Below are positions 16,242 through 25,337 of a stretch of 34,194 nucleotides of DNA, piece after piece. A model generated the notes under the pieces. That model made no database searches and was not told the origin of the DNA. It saw only the letters and a list, made by a program, of their open reading frames with translations. Every line of letters begins with the position of its first letter. The stretch's first letter is position 1. A program made the position numbers and the translations under genes. This DNA is from Verrucomicrobiia bacterium (GTDB taxonomy: Bacteria > Verrucomicrobiota > Verrucomicrobiia > Limisphaerales > JADLHS01): positions 1 to 34,194 of the forward strand of contig WYBW01000152.1 in assembly GCA_011525685.1 (NCBI GenBank), read 5' to 3'.

Positions 16242-17279
16242 TCAGTTCCGCGAGCGCACTCGCAGACCAAATTTCTCCGCGGCGTTCGCGAAGGAAAGAA
16301 CTCCATTGTCCGTGGTCACGCCAAGGTAAGGATCGTTTTTGATCAACACGTTGCCGTCAATGTCGAGGTAATCGCAAAGCTCGGCCAGGTGTGCCGCCGC
16401 GCTGATGAGCACGCTGGTTTCCACCATGCAGCCGATCATCGTTTTCAAGCCAACCTTCCGGGCGGCGTTCAACGCCTCGAATCCGCCGCTGATGCCGCCG
16501 GTCTTGGCGAGCTTGACGTTCACGCCATGAAAACATTCCGCGCAATGCGCCACGTCCTTGGCGTGATGATACGACTCGTCGGCGAACAACGGCAGGGGCG
16601 AACGCTCCTTGAGCCACACAAGGTCCTTTGGGTCGGCGCTGGCCGGCATGGGTTGTTCCACAAATTGAATCTTTGAATCGGTGGCCAACCATTCGAGGCG
16701 TGTGAGTGCTTCTTCCTTTGTCCTCCAACCCTCGTTCGCGTCCAGGCGCAAGGGTTTGCCGGGCGCGGCTTCGCGCATCGCCGCCATGATGGCCCTGTCT
16801 TCGGGCACGCCGACCTTGACCTTGAGCACCGGAAAACGCTCCGCCTCCAGGACTTTCTTGCGAATCATCGCCGGCGTATCAATGCCGATGGTGAACGAGG
16901 TGACGTGATGATTCTCGCGGAAGCCAAGGCCGAGTAAATCGTAAACCGGTTTTCGCGCGCGCTTCGCGGCCCCATCGAGCAGCGCGAGATTGAATGCGCA
17001 TTTCGCGGCCATGTTGCCGGGGGCGACGGTTTCCAGGTACGCCATGCTGTCGGGAACGTCGTCAAAGGAAAGCCGGGTGGCGTCCACCTTGTGGCAGAAG
17101 GCTTCCACCGTCTCCGCCGACTCGTGGTAACGGCGAATGGGCGAAGCCTCGCCGAGGCCCGTGGTGTCCTGGCCATCGGACAACTCGACGAGCACGACCG
17201 GCGCACTGTCCTCGCTGCCACGGGCAATCGTCCAAGTGTAACGGAGGTGCAACTCCTGTCGCCAGAACTTCAATTTCAC
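16242..17279 (-). CDS. L-Ala-D/L-Glu-type dipeptide epimerase (enolase superfamily)
   Basis: 345 residues from the GTG at 17279. The capping domain (about 1-120) leads into a barrel with the muconate-lactonizing subgroup residues: K153-x-K155 (VLKVKVG), metal ligands Asp180 (RLDANEGW), Glu208 (FVEQPMP) and Asp234 (FADES), and Lys256 (VNVKLAKTGG) on the opposite face. These match dipeptide epimerases, which recycle murein peptides in many bacteria, though the group includes enzymes for other dipeptides. The frame is open to an ATG at 17345; the GTG gives the family's usual N-terminus (MKLKFWRQELHLR). No murein-recycling gene lies next to it. Confidence 0.85.
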   Translation of the reverse strand: MKLKFWRQELHLRYTWTIARGSEDSAPVVLVELSDGQDTTGLGEASPIRRYHESAETVEAFCHKVDATRLSFDDVPDSMAYLETVAPGNMAAKCAFNLALLDGAAKRARKPVYDLLGLGFRENHHVTSFTIGIDTPAMIRKKVLEAERFPVLKVKVGVPEDRAIMAAMREAAPGKPLRLDANEGWRTKEEALTRLEWLATDSKIQFVEQPMPASADPKDLVWLKERSPLPLFADESYHHAKDVAHCAECFHGVNVKLAKTGGISGGFEALNAARKVGLKTMIGCMVETSVLISAAAHLAELCDYLDIDGNVLIKNDPYLGVTTDNGVLSFANAAEKFGLRVRSRN

Positions 17280-17451
17280 GGGCGCAACGAAACCTGAAAT
17301 GAGTGGGGGAAGCAACAAAGTTGTGTCGAAAGAAAAACCGCCCATGGGCGCAACTGGGAATTTTCTGGACAGCCCATTTCTTCACTCACAAAGTCGGCGC
17401 CATGGCTGCTCCAGTGATGCTTGATCGTCACCGCTGCGACTCTCTCACGCC

Positions 17452-17634
17452 ATGAAGACATTCGCGATTGGTTTCGCCTTTCTCGGGTGGCCGGAGATCA
17501 TTGTGATATTGCTGCTTCTGGGCATCCCTCTCGGCGCGGCATTGCTTGCTCTGGTGATCTATCTGCTTGTCAATCGCTCTCGTCGTGAAAAGGCAGGACC
17601 TTCGAGCCCGCTGCCGCCTCCACCGGAGAAATGA
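17452..17634 (+). CDS. Small membrane protein, unknown function
   Basis: 60 residues: a short N-terminal segment, a long hydrophobic stretch (about 14-45, probably one or two membrane passes), then a basic Arg/Lys turn and a Pro-rich tail. The start, FLGWPEIIVILLLL, loosely recalls the first helix of TatA-like proteins, but the TatA hinge and amphipathic helix are missing, so I do not call it Tat. No ribosome-binding site is evident. It is isolated between divergent and convergent neighbours; a chance open frame remains possible. Confidence 0.45.
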   Translation: MKTFAIGFAFLGWPEIIVILLLLGIPLGAALLALVIYLLVNRSRREKAGPSSPLPPPPEK

Positions 17635-17674
17635 ACTTGGCGCTTGGGTGTGAACACAGGATCGGTGGTGAAGT

Positions 17675-20600
17675 CTAGTCCTTCGACGCAGTCATCAATT
17701 CCAGCTTCGGATTCAGTTCCAACTGGAAGTCTTTGAACCGGATTTCCATCGGGCCGCCGGAATGGATTTGGAGGCCAATGATGCCGCGGCGCGCGATTTG
17801 TGGATCGTCGAGATCCACACAGAGTTTGCCGTTGATGGCCGTGCGGACGCGGCTGCCGACGGCGACGATTTCGTAAGTGTTCCAATCTTCCACGTTCACA
17901 TGTCCGTCGCCGGGTTTGTTCCACAGGAGCGCGCGGCCATTTTCCTCGTAGAGCTTGCCCCACCAGCCCCGGCCGATGTCCGCCTGCAAGCCTTTCATCT
18001 CGTGTTCACCGAAGGGTTCGCTGCGGAACTGGATGCCGCTGTTTTCGGAATTGGGCGTGAGCTTCACTTTGCAGACGAGCCGGAAGTCACCGAGCACAAG
18101 CTGACTCATGAGAAACGCGTTGTGCTTGAGGCCGGTCGTTGTCTTGCCGACGATTTCGCCGTTCTCAACTTTCCAGAGTTCCGGGTCGCCGTCCCAATAG
18201 GAAAGGTCCTTGCCATTGAAAAAGAATCCAACTGTTTCTGATGTCGCGAGGAGTTGCGCCTGGCCCGGCTGGCGGAGGTAGTAAATCAGGTCGCGCACTT
18301 CCTGGTCGGTCAACGGGGCGAGCAGACCCTCCGGCATCATGGAAAGTTCGCTCGCCTGGATGGATTGGATTTCGTTGCGCGGCAGCACGACGGTTTCATT
18401 CGCCGTGACCACGGTGATGGTCTGGCCGGTTTGCTCCTTGATCAGGCCGGTGAGGACGCGGTCGTCCTTGGTCTCAACGGTCGAGGAACGATACTCGTTC
18501 GGGATGACGGCGTTCGGGTCAATGATGTTTTGCAAAATGTAGTCAAGGTCTCCCCGATTCGAGCCAGTGAGATCGGGACCGACCTTGCCGCCGGAGTCAA
18601 AGAGCACATGGCATTGGGCGCAGATCTTGGCATAGACCACACGACCGCGCAGCGCGTCGCCGGGTTGCGAACCGCCAGCACGATAGATGTTCCGATATCT
18701 CTCGATCTCCTTCTGTTTGTCGGCGCTACTGTCGCGCGCAACGCCCCAGACTTTGGTTAACAGCTCGTCTATCTCCGGGTTCTTGAGGTTGCGCAACTGC
18801 CGCACCATTTCCGCGGTGATTTCCGTGGAAGCGATTTGTTTGCCTTCCACGGCCGTGAGCAACGACTTCGCGTAAGTGGCTCGCGAGGCCAGTGAGTTCA
18901 ACGCATCGCGTTTCTCAGCGGTGTTCAGGGAGGCGTAAACGGCGAGAATCGCGGCGGGCGTCCGCGGATCATCAAATGAAGCGAGGGCGCGCAAGGCCTG
19001 GGCACGCAGATTTGAATCGCGCAACAGGCTTTGAAGGATCGGTGGCAGATCGGCCGGGCGCGCTTGCAGGAGCGAGTCGAGCGCGGTTCGACGTGCGTTC
19101 AATTCCGCGGAGGTGTCGGCCAGAGTTGTTTTCAATGCCGCGAGGGCGCCGCTGCTGCCGAAGGTGAGCGACAACGCCTGGACCTGCGAACGAATTTCGG
19201 CGTTGGCGCTGGCGGTCAGTTTTGTTTCCACCCTCTCCCAACCTTGCGGCATGGCGACGTTGCGCTGGCCGCGGAGCGCGGCGCTCAGACCGCTGAGGAT
19301 GTTGAGTCGGCGCGAATCATCGCTCACGCGGTCCAGGGTCTTGGTGATCGCGGCGAAAGCTTCCGGCAAGTTCAACGCGGCGGCACGGCGGACGGTGAAT
19401 TCCAGAAGCTTGGGGAGCTTGGATTCTTCAGCGAGCGCAAGCGCGCGGTTGAAGTCCGTGGTGACGAGGGGTTCGGCGGCATACCAGACCATCAACGGAA
19501 TGTTGTGATCGTTCGCGTCTTCGGCGTGTTGTGAAAGTGCTTCGATGACTTCCCAACGGTCGTCCACGGGCAGCCGTTGCATGGCGGAGGCGAGGTAGAG
19601 GCGGACGACAGGCGACGGGTCATGACGCGCCATCTCCGCAAACCGCTCCCGGAGGTTTGGCGGGATCTGTTTGTCCTCGGCAGCAAGTTGAACGGCCCAG
19701 GCACGGATGTACTCGTCCGCTCGCGCGAGAGCATATAGAGGCTGGAAGCTCCCGGAGGTGTGCGAGGTCCACAGCCAGCGCAGTTTCTTGCGCGGATCGT
19801 AACCGGGCGATTCCGCTGGGATGCTTTGCGAGATTTTTTGCCGGAGGGCGTAATCGCCTTGGGTGCGCTCCTGCAGAACGCGACGGGCGTGACGGCCCCA
19901 CCAATCGTTCCGATCGATGGCCAGCCGGATTAAATCGTCGTCAGTCTTTTTCTGAAGGTCCACTTTCTCAAACTGCGGTTCGCCATAACTGATTTTGAAA
20001 ATGCGCCCATTGCTGCGGTCGTGGCCATCCGGGTCGTTGTGGTGACATTCGTTCTTGTCGTACCAGTCAATCATGTAAACCGAGCCGTCCGGACCGGGGA
20101 GCAGGTTGAGCACCTGCGACCATTTGTCGTTGAAATTGAGGAAGTCCGGTCCGTGGCGTCCAACGAAACCGGAGCCGGCGCGTTCGGGGATGTCCATGTT
20201 GATTCGCGCGCCGTGGATGTTGTTCATGAAAATCTTCCCGTGATACTCCTCGGGCCAGTTGCCGCCCTGATAGATCATCAAGCCTGCGTGGGCGTGTCCG
20301 CCGCCAACGGCGCCCGAGCGCGCGTTGCCGGCGTGCGGACCTTTGTTGCCGGCGTAATGGACGTGGTCGCCCACGGTTTTGATGTCTTCGTAAACGTAAG
20401 GGAAGATCGGCTTGCGGCTGCCGCGTTCGCGATGCCGTTCGTTGCGCGCGGTTTCTTCGAGATTGATGGCGTAATGTTCGCCGCCCTGACGATGGTAGCG
20501 GCCGCCCTGCACCATGTGGAACAGGTGCGGAATCACGCAGGCTTCGATCCAACATTGGCCGTATTCGTCGAAGTCAATGCCCCACGGATTGCTCGTGCCC

Positions 20601-21883
20601 TCGGCGAAGACCTCGAAGACGTGTTTGGTGGGATGATAACGCCAGACGCCGGCGTCCACCCACTGCCGCTCGCTTTCGGGCGCACCGGGTTTGCCGACGA
20701 GCGACGGACAAAAAACTCCGTGGCAACCGTAAAGCCACCCGTCCGGCCCCCAGGCAAAAGTGTTCAGAGTCTCATGCGTGTCTCGAAGGTAATCCCAGCC
20801 ATCGAGCAGAATCTTGGGATTGTCGGCGGGCTTGGGATCGTCCCAGTCGGTCACCGGGACGTGCATGAGATACGGTGCCGCGCCGATGTAGATGCCGCCG
20901 AAACCGATCTCGATGCCGCTCACGAGATTGAGTTTCTCCAGGAACACAGTGCGCTTGTTGAACTTGCCGTCGCCGTCCGTGTCTTCAAGCACGATGATGC
21001 GGTCTTTGCCGTTGAAGATGTCTTTGAGCTGATCGGCGGTCGGCTCGGGTGTTTGTGATCGTTCTTTCGGCGGGTGTCCGACGCGAACCGGATAGGTGAA
21101 GCCTTCCGCAACCCAGAGCCGGCCACGATCGTCAATCGCGAAACCGATCGGTTGCTTCACGTCCGGTTCGCCAGCAAACAGAGTGGCCTTGAAGCCGGGT
21201 GGCATGGTGATCGCCTTCGCGGCCTCTTCGGCGGTGAGGCCGGCGAACTTCACCAGGTCGGGCGGGGGCATTTCGTTCTGTTTGGCGAGCTTGGCGGCGT
21301 CAAGTTCGTTCTCGAATTTCGGGCGCTGTGCGTGGAGTTTGAAATCGTCGAAGTTGATGTGCCCCCAACCGCCGCTTTCCTTGTCCACGATGCGAATGAA
21401 GATTTCCTTGTTCAGATGTTCGCGCAAATCCACGACGACCGGGCGGAGATTTTCGCTGTCGTAACCGGAGGTCTTGAAAATGACCTTTTGGGTGTCGGCC
21501 CGGATGAGTTCAACCCGGGTGTTTTCGTGGGAGCCGCCGGCGACCAGGAAGCTGGCGAACGGTTGGGATACAACGAAAGGCACTGAGGTAAGAGTGCCTT
21601 GGGGTGCGTCCCCGCCGATCTCAAACGTGCCGATCCAGTATTCGCCCTGGTGCTGGCTTTTCATGTCGCCCCGGCGGGCGGCCACGGTGTCGCCTTTGAC
21701 GGGCTGCCTGTCAAAGGCGCTGCCTTCTGCGGCCCAATCCTTGAGGGTGCCGGACTCAAGGTCGAAGTTTAGCGGATTCCCGCCTTTGCCGACCGGACTG
21801 ATGGCCTTTGCGGTTTCAGCCGCAGTGGGACTGGTGGCGGCGCAGTAAGCCAGCGCGAGGCAGAGCGATAGGTATCTTTTCAT
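17675..21883 (-). CDS. PVC-type dehydrogenase / cytochrome c / DUF1080 fusion
   Basis: 1402-residue secreted protein. Signal peptide at 1-22. Residues about 36-190 look like a jelly-roll carbohydrate-binding module. About 220-635 is the beta-propeller-like PVC membrane-bound dehydrogenase domain (TIGR02604 type; FAIDDRGRLWVAEG, DTDGDGKFNK, TFAWGPDGWLYGCHG). About 640-1060 is a helical HEAT-like region. About 1070-1205 is a haem domain with CAQCH at 1088-1092 and likely Met ligand in MMPEGL (TIGR02603 type). About 1216-1392 is DUF1080, the 3-keto-disaccharide hydrolase fold. The suggested role is periplasmic oxidation of a sugar, then cleavage or binding of the keto-sugar, with electrons passed to a respiratory acceptor; that is inference from domains. 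Confidence 0.9.
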   Translation of the reverse strand: MKRYLSLCLALAYCAATSPTAAETAKAISPVGKGGNPLNFDLESGTLKDWAAEGSAFDRQPVKGDTVAARRGDMKSQHQGEYWIGTFEIGGDAPQGTLTSVPFVVSQPFASFLVAGGSHENTRVELIRADTQKVIFKTSGYDSENLRPVVVDLREHLNKEIFIRIVDKESGGWGHINFDDFKLHAQRPKFENELDAAKLAKQNEMPPPDLVKFAGLTAEEAAKAITMPPGFKATLFAGEPDVKQPIGFAIDDRGRLWVAEGFTYPVRVGHPPKERSQTPEPTADQLKDIFNGKDRIIVLEDTDGDGKFNKRTVFLEKLNLVSGIEIGFGGIYIGAAPYLMHVPVTDWDDPKPADNPKILLDGWDYLRDTHETLNTFAWGPDGWLYGCHGVFCPSLVGKPGAPESERQWVDAGVWRYHPTKHVFEVFAEGTSNPWGIDFDEYGQCWIEACVIPHLFHMVQGGRYHRQGGEHYAINLEETARNERHRERGSRKPIFPYVYEDIKTVGDHVHYAGNKGPHAGNARSGAVGGGHAHAGLMIYQGGNWPEEYHGKIFMNNIHGARINMDIPERAGSGFVGRHGPDFLNFNDKWSQVLNLLPGPDGSVYMIDWYDKNECHHNDPDGHDRSNGRIFKISYGEPQFEKVDLQKKTDDDLIRLAIDRNDWWGRHARRVLQERTQGDYALRQKISQSIPAESPGYDPRKKLRWLWTSHTSGSFQPLYALARADEYIRAWAVQLAAEDKQIPPNLRERFAEMARHDPSPVVRLYLASAMQRLPVDDRWEVIEALSQHAEDANDHNIPLMVWYAAEPLVTTDFNRALALAEESKLPKLLEFTVRRAAALNLPEAFAAITKTLDRVSDDSRRLNILSGLSAALRGQRNVAMPQGWERVETKLTASANAEIRSQVQALSLTFGSSGALAALKTTLADTSAELNARRTALDSLLQARPADLPPILQSLLRDSNLRAQALRALASFDDPRTPAAILAVYASLNTAEKRDALNSLASRATYAKSLLTAVEGKQIASTEITAEMVRQLRNLKNPEIDELLTKVWGVARDSSADKQKEIERYRNIYRAGGSQPGDALRGRVVYAKICAQCHVLFDSGGKVGPDLTGSNRGDLDYILQNIIDPNAVIPNEYRSSTVETKDDRVLTGLIKEQTGQTITVVTANETVVLPRNEIQSIQASELSMMPEGLLAPLTDQEVRDLIYYLRQPGQAQLLATSETVGFFFNGKDLSYWDGDPELWKVENGEIVGKTTTGLKHNAFLMSQLVLGDFRLVCKVKLTPNSENSGIQFRSEPFGEHEMKGLQADIGRGWWGKLYEENGRALLWNKPGDGHVNVEDWNTYEIVAVGSRVRTAINGKLCVDLDDPQIARRGIIGLQIHSGGPMEIRFKDFQLELNPKLELMTASKD

Positions 21884-21933
21884 TACGGTTGATGACGACA
21901 GTGAGTTCGTAACTCCTCACCAAGTGCTTGGGG

Positions 21934-21966
21934 CGAATGTAACATTCGTCAGGCACGGGCTGTCAA
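21934..21966 (-). promoter_or_regulatory. Possible promoter with operator-like palindrome
   Basis: Upstream of the 1402-residue gene, the minus strand has a perfect TTGACA (21966-21961) and a TACATT (21941-21936) 19 bp apart, a slightly long spacing. A 15-bp palindrome CGAATGT-A-ACATTCG (21934-21948) overlaps the -10 box, where a repressor would block polymerase. A second small inverted repeat lies at 21920-21931. No regulator gene lies beside it. Confidence 0.4.
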
Positions 21967-22020
21967 TCTCGTTACCCCTTTACTGAACTCGGACAACCGA
22001 ATGCGAAAGGATTTCTGTGC

Positions 22021-23280
22021 TCAACGCTTCGAGGTTTGCGTGAAAACGAACGCGCCCTTTTTGTTGCCAACGATGATGTCCGGGCGCTTGTCGCCATTGA
22101 TATCCGCAGCAATGACCTGTGTGCCGACGCCGGAATCGTTGTCCACCAAGTGCGGCACGTAATGCGCCTGTCCCGAAGCCGGGCGAGTGAGCCTGAACCA
22201 ATAGAGGACCGCAGGTGCGTTTGGTTCGGGGTCCATGGTCGGACCGTGCGCCCAGAAACGTTTGCCGGTGATGATGTCCTTCAGGCCGTCGCCATCTATG
22301 TCGGCCAAATCAAGCGCATGTGGTTGTGAGAATTTGACCCCGTATGGATTCTCACTCAGCTCCTTGTTAACGATAATGTGCTTTCGAAATGTGACATTCG
22401 TGCCCTCTCTGACCTGCTCGAACCAAGCTACGCCATACTCATGTGCAACGAGACTTGTGATGATGTCATTCAGGCCGTCGCCATTCACGTCGTAGGCAAA
22501 CATCTGCGCGCCACCTTCGCCAAACTTGAACGGATGCTTGGCCCAGACTGGATTACCCGCCAAGGAGGCTGGCTGCTCCCACCAGCCATCCTTCTCGATC
22601 AAATCCACCCTCCCGTCGCCATTGACGTCGCCATAACCGAGCCCGTGGGTGTATTTGTGATAATCGGATTTGGGTGAGACTGGACGAAAGCTCCATAGCT
22701 GACTTGGATTAGACCAATCCGCCTCAGCATACCCAATGTAACCGTTTGAGCAGCAAACGATTTCGGGCTTTCCGTCACCGTTGATATCACCAAAGCCGGG
22801 AGATTCATTGTCAAGCACTTCGAGAATGACATGGCGTCGCCACATTCCAGTTTTGCCTTTTGGGTTCTCGTACCAAGCTGCCTCTTTCCCTGGAAAGCCA
22901 TAAACGAGGATATCCGGCCACATGTCATCGTTAAAGTCGTACGTAAATGTCAGAAAGTTGTCAGAATACGCATTATTCACCCCCGTCGCACCCTCAAAAC
23001 CTGGAATGGTCTTCTCTGTTCCATCGCCGAGCTTCAATTTGAAGCTCTGGTTGGCAGCACGATAAGCCGTGCGATTTGTAAAATATTTACCTTCAAATAT
23101 GTATGGTCCGTAAACGACGTCAGTATAGCCATCGCGATTAAAGTCAGCTAGGTAAGCCCCTTCTGCCCAAAACTCGTCGGTCAATTGTGTCTTGGTGAAG
23201 GATGCTGATGATTCTTGGCCGAAGCTGGACTGATAACTCAACCAAGCAACGGTAATCACTAAGAGCATGAGTGTTTTCAT
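22021..23280 (-). CDS. Secreted FG-GAP/VCBS repeat protein
   Basis: 419 residues with a signal peptide (about 1-21, ending FGQ). At least seven Asp-rich calcium-binding loops of the FG-GAP/integrin type recur (for example DFNRDGYTDVV, DINGDGKPEIV, DVNGDGRVDLI, DIDGDGLKDII, DINGDKRPDII), spaced about 45-60 residues apart, consistent with a seven-bladed beta-propeller. Such proteins are abundant in Verrucomicrobiota and Planctomycetota and are thought to be surface or secreted binding proteins; no ligand can be named. It lies upstream of the large dehydrogenase gene, separated by 137 bp. Its DNA is lower in GC than that of the dehydrogenase gene. Confidence 0.85.
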   Translation of the reverse strand: MKTLMLLVITVAWLSYQSSFGQESSASFTKTQLTDEFWAEGAYLADFNRDGYTDVVYGPYIFEGKYFTNRTAYRAANQSFKLKLGDGTEKTIPGFEGATGVNNAYSDNFLTFTYDFNDDMWPDILVYGFPGKEAAWYENPKGKTGMWRRHVILEVLDNESPGFGDINGDGKPEIVCCSNGYIGYAEADWSNPSQLWSFRPVSPKSDYHKYTHGLGYGDVNGDGRVDLIEKDGWWEQPASLAGNPVWAKHPFKFGEGGAQMFAYDVNGDGLNDIITSLVAHEYGVAWFEQVREGTNVTFRKHIIVNKELSENPYGVKFSQPHALDLADIDGDGLKDIITGKRFWAHGPTMDPEPNAPAVLYWFRLTRPASGQAHYVPHLVDNDSGVGTQVIAADINGDKRPDIIVGNKKGAFVFTQTSKR

Positions 23281-23309
23281 AATAAATTACTAATAATCAA
23301 CTCTTTGCT

Positions 23310-23338
23310 ATTATTTAGTTCTTGAATCTGATTCTGAA
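23310..23338 (-). promoter_or_regulatory. Possible promoter of the FG-GAP gene
   Basis: On the minus strand TTCAGA (23338-23333) and AATAAT (23315-23310) are 17 bp apart within a markedly AT-rich 60-bp patch immediately upstream of the ATG. The leader would be about 25 nt. It is the most AT-rich intergenic piece in the window. Confidence 0.35.
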
Positions 23339-23384
23339 TTCATTTGAGTGCGTTTTGATCACTGCCAGATCAAAAAATAGTTGC

Positions 23385-25334
23385 TCAGTTAGCAGTTTCT
23401 TCTTGGTGACAGACATATTCCGTTGCCGACTGGCTCGATTCAGCGACGGTTTGCAGGCTCGGGTGGCGTTTCAACCAAACCATGAGGATACTGATGTCCG
23501 CAGGTGAAACCCCCGAGATACGCGAGGCCTGACCAACAGTCAAAGGTCGGATTTGGCTCAGCTTTTGGCGCGCCTCGAGTCTTAAACTCGGAACGGAGCC
23601 ATAGTCGAAAGAAATAGGTATTTGCTTATGTTCAAAAGACTTGAATTTAGCTATTTCCGACTGCTGGCGCTCGATATAGCCTCCATACTTGATCTCGATT
23701 TCAACCTGCTGCGCAACGTCAGAAGGTAGGCTTTCATCGCGCAATGGAAGTTTCGTGTAAGTCACCTCGGGCCGACGCAATAATTGATCAAGCGTTTCTG
23801 AGCCGTACTTAACCCTCCGCAAGCGACTCAGTTCAGCTGCCAAGCGGTCTCGCTTTGCGAGGAATTGATTGTATTGGCGAATAGGCAGGAGACCGATTTG
23901 AAAACCGATTTCGCACAATCTCTGATCGGCATTGTCTTGTCGCAGCGACAATCGGTATTCAGCACGAGAGGTGAACATCCGGTATGGCTCGACAGTCCCT
24001 TTCGTGACCAAATCATCAATCAGAACTCCTATGTAGGCCTCACTGCGTTTTAGAACCAACGGCGGCTTATGCATTACTCGATTTGCAGCGTTGATCCCAG
24101 CAATAAGCCCTTGAGCAGCAGCTTCTTCGTAGCCAGACGTTCCATTGATTTGTCCAGCCAAGAAGAGATTCTCACAGACTTTGGTTTCTAATGAAGGTTT
24201 AAGTTGTGTCGGAAAAACGCAGTCATATTCGACTGCGTACGCAGGGCGAATGATTTCGGCCTTCTCACAGCCAACGATTGTCCTTACCAACTCCACCTGA
24301 ATCTGAAATGGCAGGCTTGTGGAGAAGCCATTCGCATAAATTTCGTCGGTGGCTATACCCTCTGGTTCGAGAAAGATCTGATGACGCTCCTTGGCAGGAA
24401 ACCTAACGATCTTGTCTTCTATGGATGGACAATACCTCGGTCCTATGCCCTCGATAATGCCTGCGTAAAGTGGCGAAAGATGGAGATTCTCCTTAATGAT
24501 CTTAGCCGTGCGATCGGTGGTGTAAGTGATGAAGCACGGCATTTGACCTCCATTTCGCTCCAATGTTGAACCGTGTGGGTAAGCGTGATTGGCTCTGACA
24601 TGTTGAGCAGAATCTTGTTCCACGTGGAACAATTGATCCTTCCAAAATGTGAAATACGGGATCGGCTCGTCCCCTGGCTGCTCATCTGTTTTGGCAAAGT
24701 CAATCGTGCGCCTCAGCAAGCGAGGTGGAGTTCCAGTCTTGAACCTCGCAAGTTCCAATCCGATCTCCATTAGTGAGGCCGAAAGTCCGCTCGCAGCAGC
24801 CTCACCAGCACGGCCTCCAGATTGGGTTTCGCTACCGATATGCATCAAGCCTCGGAGGAATGTACCTGTGGTAATTACGACAGTCTCTCCATGAAACTGA
24901 ACGCCCATAGCTGTCTCCACACCGCAAACAGTTCCTCGGCGGTGAAGGAGCTTATGACATTGAGCCTGTTTGATATCCAGATTTGGCTGACGTTCGCATA
25001 TCCACTTCATCCTGTACTGGTAATCCTTCTTGTCGCACTGAGCACGCGGTGACCAAACTGCTGGACCTTTTTTTGTGTTGAGCATTCGAAATTGCAAGCC
25101 AGACATGTCTGTAGTCTTGCCCATCTCACCACCCAGCGCATCAATCTCCCTTACAATATGACCCTTGGCTAAACCGCCAATGGCCGGATTACAAGACATC
25201 TGAGCGATTGTATCTGCGTTGGTTGTCAGGAGTAAAACTTCACACCCTATCCTTGACGCAGCTAAAGCTGCCTCGACTCCAGCATGCCCTCCTCCAACAA
25301 CGATTACGTCGTAAACTTTCGGGTAAATGTACAT
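23385..25334 (-). CDS. mnmG: tRNA uridine-5-carboxymethylaminomethyl modification enzyme MnmG
   Basis: 649 residues from ATG 25334; a GTG one codon earlier abuts the pgi stop. MnmG (GidA) works with MnmE to build the cmnm5 group on the wobble uridine of certain tRNAs. FAD-binding GGGHAG is at 14-19. The conserved CNPAIGG and KGPAVWSPRAQ follow, then GQINGTSGYEEAAAQGL and the helical C-terminal domain ending before a short tail. An insertion-like stretch around KDQLFHVEQDSAQHVR lies in the mid-protein region where E. coli MnmG is shorter. That stretch is encoded across a perfect parS-like palindrome. MnmE and RsmG are not in the window. It is probably co-transcribed with pgi, as the two genes are adjacent. 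Confidence 0.96.
   Translation of the reverse strand: MYIYPKVYDVIVVGGGHAGVEAALAASRIGCEVLLLTTNADTIAQMSCNPAIGGLAKGHIVREIDALGGEMGKTTDMSGLQFRMLNTKKGPAVWSPRAQCDKKDYQYRMKWICERQPNLDIKQAQCHKLLHRRGTVCGVETAMGVQFHGETVVITTGTFLRGLMHIGSETQSGGRAGEAAASGLSASLMEIGLELARFKTGTPPRLLRRTIDFAKTDEQPGDEPIPYFTFWKDQLFHVEQDSAQHVRANHAYPHGSTLERNGGQMPCFITYTTDRTAKIIKENLHLSPLYAGIIEGIGPRYCPSIEDKIVRFPAKERHQIFLEPEGIATDEIYANGFSTSLPFQIQVELVRTIVGCEKAEIIRPAYAVEYDCVFPTQLKPSLETKVCENLFLAGQINGTSGYEEAAAQGLIAGINAANRVMHKPPLVLKRSEAYIGVLIDDLVTKGTVEPYRMFTSRAEYRLSLRQDNADQRLCEIGFQIGLLPIRQYNQFLAKRDRLAAELSRLRRVKYGSETLDQLLRRPEVTYTKLPLRDESLPSDVAQQVEIEIKYGGYIERQQSEIAKFKSFEHKQIPISFDYGSVPSLRLEARQKLSQIRPLTVGQASRISGVSPADISILMVWLKRHPSLQTVAESSQSATEYVCHQEETAN
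24616..24631. other. parS-like ParB-binding site inside mnmG
   Basis: TGTTCCACGTGGAACA is a perfect 16-bp palindrome (18 bp with the flanking T and A at 24615 and 24632). It matches the parS form known from Pseudomonas and differs from the B. subtilis consensus TGTTTCACGTGAAACA only at two symmetric positions. parS sites cluster near the replication origin, commonly around gidA/gidB/parA/parB. It is read through as LFHVEQ in MnmG. No second perfect copy was found. Confidence 0.8.
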
Positions 25335-25337
25335 CAC

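Noticed and set aside
17452..17634. TatA-like translocase subunit
   Set aside because: The opening residues are reminiscent, but the hinge and amphipathic helix that define TatA are missing and no other Tat gene is near.
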